Notes under the pieces: model-generated
The model's database searches: none
Seen by the model: the letters and a program-made list of their open reading frames with translations, nothing else
Told to the model about the DNA's origin: nothing
Part shown: piece by piece, positions 36,545 through 39,630 of the stretch
How the letters are laid out: every line of letters starts with the position of its first letter
Numbering within the stretch: position 1 is the first letter of the stretch
Source: Opitutus sp.
GTDB lineage: Bacteria > Verrucomicrobiota > Verrucomicrobiia > Opitutales > Opitutaceae
NCBI GenBank assembly: GCA_013821985.1
Contig: PNJQ01000033.1
Span: 1-39,630, forward strand
DNA length: 39,630 bases
Reading direction: 5' to 3'
Program-made: the position numbers and the translations under genes

Positions 36545-36683
36545 TTAGGTGTTCCTCTCACCCCATCGCGTGCCAGTCCGTCGTCGATCGGCGCGGCGGG
36601 ACGGCGGATGAAATCGCGCGGCGGGCCGAGGGACATGCCCCCGCCCTTCAATCGAAGCAGGCGAGCGAGTCAGCGCCCCACCC

Positions 36684-38225
36684 TTACTCCCATTCGATCG
36701 TCGCGGGCGGCTTCGAGCTAATGTCCATCACCACGCGACTGACGCCGCGCACTTCGTTGGTGATGCGGCTGGAGATCTTCTGGATGAGTTCGTGCGGGAG
36801 CTTGGCCCAGTCGGCGGTCATCGCGTCGGTGCTTTCGACGATGCGCAGCGCCACCACGTAATCGTAGGTGCGCTCGTCGCCGAAGACGCCGACGGTTTTC
36901 ACCGGCAGAAACACCGCGAACGATTGCCAGACTTTCCAGTAATAGCCGGAGGCCATCATCTCCTCCTGCAACACGGCGTCGGCATTGCGGAGGATTTCGA
37001 GATTTTGCGCAGTGATCTCGCCCATCACGCGCACGCCGAGGCCCGGGCCGGGGAACGGCTGGCGCCAGACAACTTCGCGCGGGAGACCGAGCGCGGCGCC
37101 GACTTGGCGGACCTCGTCCTTGAACAACTCACGGAGCGGTTCGATGAGCTTCAGTTTCATGCGCGCGGGCAGTCCGCCGACGTTGTGGTGCGTTTTGATC
37201 AGCGAGGCGGGATTGCCTTGGATCGAAACGGACTCGATCACGTCGGGGTAGAGCGTGCCCTGGCCGAGGAATTCCGCGGTGTGGCCGATGTCCTTCAGCG
37301 TCTTCTCGAAGACCTCGACGAAGGTGCGGCCAATGATTTTGCGCTTTTGCTCGGGCTCCGTGACGCCTTTGAGGCGCTTGAGGAATAGCCTCGAGGCGTC
37401 CACGACACGCAGGTCGATATGGAAATGCTTGCCGTAAAGCTCGCGCACGTAATCGCGCTCGCCCTTGCGGAGAAGGCCGTTGTCCACGAAGACGCACGTG
37501 AGTTGTTTGCCGATGGCTTTGTGCAACAGCGCCGCGGCGACGGAGGAATCCACGCCGCCGGAGAGTCCGAGCAGCACGCGCCCCCTCCCCACTTTCGCGC
37601 GGATGTCGGCGACGGCGTGCGCGACGAATTCCTTCGTCGTCCAATCCTGCTGCGCGCCGCAGACGCCGAGGAGGAAGTTGCGGATCATATCCACGCCGCG
37701 CTCGGTGTGGAAAACTTCCGGGTGGAATTGGATGCCGTAGAAGCGACGCTTCGGATCCTCGATCGCCGCGAAGGGCGAGTTCTCGGACGTGCCGATGGCG
37801 GCGAAACCCGGCGGAAGCTTGATCAATTTGTCGCCATGGGAATTCCAGATGCGCAGCTTGCGCGGGAGGCCTTTGAAGAGCTTGCCCGGCTTCGTGATCG
37901 TAAGGTGGCCGTGACCGTATTCGCGCGCCTTGCTGTGCTCGACTTTGCCGTCGAGGAAGTGGCCCATGAGTTGGACGCCGTAACAGATGCCGAGGACGGG
38001 CACGCCGAGTTGGAAAATTTCCGGATCGGGATGTGGCGCGGTCTTCGCGTAAACGCTTTGCGGACCGCCGGAGAGGATGATGCCGATGACGCCGTCCTCG
38101 CGGAGTTTGGCCGCCGGCGTCGAGTAGTGGTAGATCTTCGAATAGACCTCGCACTCGCGGATGCGGCGGGCGATGACCTGAGTCAGCTGGGAACCGAAAT
38201 CGAGAACAGCAATTGTCTGCGCCAT
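36684..38225 (-). CDS. guaA: GMP synthase (glutamine-hydrolysing)
   Basis: 513 residues, standard length. It converts XMP to GMP with ammonia from glutamine. The N-terminal amidotransferase has nucleophile Cys in [11 protein letters not shown] and the His-Glu pair in QFHPEVFHT; the ATP pyrophosphatase has the P-loop [16 protein letters not shown]; the C-terminal dimerisation domain ends in [13 protein letters not shown], the conserved terminus. On the minus strand a GTGGGGCG sequence starts two bases after the TAA, resembling the post-stop repeats of other genes here. Confidence 0.98.
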   Translation of the reverse strand: MAQTIAVLDFGSQLTQVIARRIRECEVYSKIYHYSTPAAKLREDGVIGIILSGGPQSVYAKTAPHPDPEIFQLGVPVLGICYGVQLMGHFLDGKVEHSKAREYGHGHLTITKPGKLFKGLPRKLRIWNSHGDKLIKLPPGFAAIGTSENSPFAAIEDPKRRFYGIQFHPEVFHTERGVDMIRNFLLGVCGAQQDWTTKEFVAHAVADIRAKVGRGRVLLGLSGGVDSSVAAALLHKAIGKQLTCVFVDNGLLRKGERDYVRELYGKHFHIDLRVVDASRLFLKRLKGVTEPEQKRKIIGRTFVEVFEKTLKDIGHTAEFLGQGTLYPDVIESVSIQGNPASLIKTHHNVGGLPARMKLKLIEPLRELFKDEVRQVGAALGLPREVVWRQPFPGPGLGVRVMGEITAQNLEILRNADAVLQEEMMASGYYWKVWQSFAVFLPVKTVGVFGDERTYDYVVALRIVESTDAMTADWAKLPHELIQKISSRITNEVRGVSRVVMDISSKPPATIEWE

Positions 38226-38310
38226 GCGGGAGTGAGAACACGCGCCCGCGGCGAATCAAGGCCGGATATGAACGCGGTGCGGCACAGTAGGCGTGCAATA
38301 AATCTGATTA

Positions 38311-38342
38311 ACCATGAATGAACACGAAGGGACACGAACGGA
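38311..38342. repeat. ACACGAA-type intergenic repeat, half element
   Basis: ACCATGAATGAACACGAAGG is followed by GACACGAACGGAC. It resembles the CCACGAAATACACGAAAC termini of the element before nrdR. It lies in the 190-base gap upstream of guaA. Confidence 0.55.
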
Positions 38343-38412
38343 CCCAAGGCTTCCACCCATGCGACCGTAGCAGATCAGCGGAGGCTTAAGCAGGAGGTGA
38401 TTACCGCGCGGC

Positions 38413-38721
38413 TCAGAATTTCAGCCGCGTGTTCACGTGGTTGCATTTTGGGCACGGAGCGGTGTCGGTGCCGGGCGGCTGCGTGTAGAGATGGTCGCAG
38501 CGGATGCAGTGGAACGTGATCTTGCGCCGGCCAGCGTAGAGGGCGCGATCGCGACGATCGGTGTAGAGCCACAGTGCGAGAAACACGCCGAGCACGAGCA
38601 GTCCGTAGGCTAGGACCTCGAAGGTGAAGGCGGGTGCGGCAATGGCGGCGGTCACGGCGGGAAAGTTCGCGCAAAGGCGCGGTGTCGCCAAGGGATATCG
38701 GCAGCAATCCAGCATGTGCAA
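38413..38721 (-). CDS. Small membrane protein with C-terminal zinc ribbon
   Basis: Up to 102 residues; the start is uncertain and the GTG at 38655 (80 residues) is quite possible because the first 22 residues look unlike protein. A membrane helix (VLAYGLLVLGVFLALWLY) is followed by a basic stretch and FHCIRCDHLYTQPPGTD..PCPKCNHVN, two CxxC knuckles of a zinc ribbon. Function unknown. It would sit in the inner membrane with the ribbon in the cytoplasm. Confidence 0.7.
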   Translation of the reverse strand: MHMLDCCRYPLATPRLCANFPAVTAAIAAPAFTFEVLAYGLLVLGVFLALWLYTDRRDRALYAGRRKITFHCIRCDHLYTQPPGTDTAPCPKCNHVNTRLKF

Positions 38722-38819
38722 AGCGACAGCTCTGCCTCGAAAAGCTCAGCAGCGGCTCACTTCGCCTCGACCGGCGCCCCGCGATCAATTCCGACTCTAC
38801 GTCCCGGCGCGCACGGGAT

Positions 38820-39146
38820 TCACCGACCATGAAACTCTAATATCCTTTTGATTTCTGGAGATGCGAAATCACGTCCGTTCACACCAGCCATCACCTCTTC
38901 CGCCACTCGGTCTAGCGCTTCGTTGAAGCGCCAAACCCGGGCTACTTGGTCGTGCTCCAATTCGGCCGCGCGGCGATACGCTTCCACAACGAGCCTTTCA
39001 AGCAGAGGGTCGGAAAGCGTTTCAAGACGCGGAAATCCGCGAACGCGAAGGTCGGAATATAAAGCATTCTTCGCGCTAGGAAGCTTGTTCAGACTCAATC
39101 GACACCGGGCAACCGGCAGAGTGAGAATTCTTAGAAGTAGATTCAT
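38820..39146 (-). CDS. Small hypothetical protein
   Basis: 108 residues, mostly alpha-helical and charged (LLERLVVEAYRRAAELEHDQVARVWRFNEALDRVAEEVMAG). I recognise no family. GC content and codon use appear less extreme than in neighbouring genes, which could mean later arrival. It lies after the rplQ terminator on the same strand, so it needs its own promoter. A nearly equal-sized frame on the other strand looks Arg/Ser-rich and is less protein-like. Confidence 0.55.
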   Translation of the reverse strand: MNLLLRILTLPVARCRLSLNKLPSAKNALYSDLRVRGFPRLETLSDPLLERLVVEAYRRAAELEHDQVARVWRFNEALDRVAEEVMAGVNGRDFASPEIKRILEFHGR

Positions 39147-39204
39147 TATCTAGCAGCTTCCATCTGCGAGCCCGCAATTTGCCTTCAATCGTGGCATATC
39201 CAAA

Positions 39205-39245
39205 CCAAAAAGAAAACGCGCCGGCTCGGGGGAGCGCGGCGCGTT
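39205..39245 (-). terminator. Rho-independent terminator of the rplQ operon
   Basis: On the minus strand a perfect 9-bp stem AACGCGCCG/CGGCGCGTT with a 13-base loop is followed by TTTTCTTTTT. It lies about 45 bases after the rplQ stop, with a GTAGGGC palindrome in between. Confidence 0.93.
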
Positions 39246-39260
39246 GAGAGTGAGAGGAGT

Positions 39261-39286
39261 GGCTCGTCAGGGACGACTCGCCCTAC
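39261..39286. repeat. GTAGGGC palindrome after rplQ
   Basis: On the minus strand it starts GTAGGGCGAGTCGTCCCTGA one base after the rplQ TAA. The stem GGC..CGTC/GACGAGCC is bulged. It is of the same form as the element at acpS. Confidence 0.65.
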
Positions 39287-39287
39287 C

Positions 39288-39630
39288 TTATTCGGCCTTG
39301 GGAGCTTCGGCAGCCGGAGCGGCCTCAGCGGGCGTCTCGGTCTTGGCGGCCTTCTTGGCGCCGGACTTCTTCGCCTTCTTGGAGCCCTTCGACTTCTTGT
39401 AGCCTTGGTCGTCGGCGCCGATGAACTCGATCAGTGCCATCTCAGCGGCGTCGCTGATGCGGGGCTGGCCGAGCTTGTAGATGCGGGTGTAGCCGCCGGA
39501 GCGCTTTTCGAATTGGGCGACCTTCTCGTTGAAGAGAAGCGTGATCGCACCTTCATCGCGCACGTCCTTGAGGGCGAGGCGGCGGAGGTGGATGGCGGAA
39601 GCGGAGAGCTTGCCGTTTTCCTTCGGGAGC
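39288..39630 (-). CDS. rplQ: 50S ribosomal protein L17, C-terminal part
   Basis: The 5' end lies beyond the window. The visible frame reads ...LPKENGKLSASAIHLRRLAL, then a VRDEGAITLLFNEKVAQFEKR stretch and SGGYTRIYKLGQPRISDAAEMALIEFI, the conserved L17 core and end. A lysine/alanine-rich tail of about 40 residues follows (KKSKGSKKAKKSGAKKAAK, then TETPAEAAPAAEAPKAE), absent from the compact E. coli protein. L17 is normally the last gene of the rpsM-rpsK-rpsD-rpoA-rplQ operon, which fits the terminator found just after it. Confidence 0.96.
   Translation of the reverse strand, partial: LPKENGKLSASAIHLRRLALKDVRDEGAITLLFNEKVAQFEKRSGGYTRIYKLGQPRISDAAEMALIEFIGADDQGYKKSKGSKKAKKSGAKKAAKTETPAEAAPAAEAPKAE

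Overview
The window looks like a chromosomal segment of a high-GC Verrucomicrobiota bacterium, probably of the Opitutaceae/Opitutus type. That is inferred from the gene set, the roughly 1000-residue SecA and the style of the intergenic repeats; no rRNA is present to prove it. Gene density is high, no plasmid, phage or CRISPR functions are seen, and most genes are housekeeping.

Layout. 1-1560 (leftward): a WYL-type regulator followed by two glyoxalase-fold (VOC) proteins, the second cut by the window edge, with a 20-bp palindrome between regulator and VOC genes. 1684-4886 (rightward): a cation/proton antiporter translationally coupled to a GpgS-like glycosyltransferase fused to a HAD phosphatase, then thymidine kinase. 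5133-12828 (rightward): CoA-transferase, D-lactate dehydrogenase-like protein, beta-propeller lactonase and a very large AsmA-like protein. 12908-19656 (leftward): apolipoprotein N-acyltransferase, a frameshifted REP-associated tyrosine transposase (RAYT) in a nest of palindromes, secA and a UDP-glucuronate decarboxylase. 19799-24656: a six-repeat Kelch protein, tgt (leftward), then pabA/trpG, nrdR, a small hypothetical, a GxxExxY protein packaged between inverted repeats, and a HIT protein.

24934-32380 (leftward) reads as one long gene cluster: pdxJ, acpS, two related membrane-anchored unknowns, fused nnrE-nnrD, dprA and an S9 peptidase, closed by a strong terminator. 32484-39630: a VC0807-family membrane protein, a GNAT acetyltransferase, citrate synthase, a secreted LolA-like unknown, guaA, two small unknowns and the 3' part of rplQ.

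The most unusual layer is the repeats. Several palindrome families share a GTAG or GTGG head, the signature of RAYT-associated REP elements. Eight of them start within five bases of a stop codon or supply the TAG stop itself (acpS, nnrE-nnrD). One is inserted in frame inside nnrE-nnrD and is read as about 20 residues of protein. Others abut the start codons of lnt and dprA. The only RAYT gene in view is broken by a one-base frameshift. Further points of interest are a tRNA-guanine transglycosylase lacking two of its four zinc ligands, the glycosyltransferase-phosphatase fusion coupled to an antiporter, and the inverted-repeat GxxExxY cassette.
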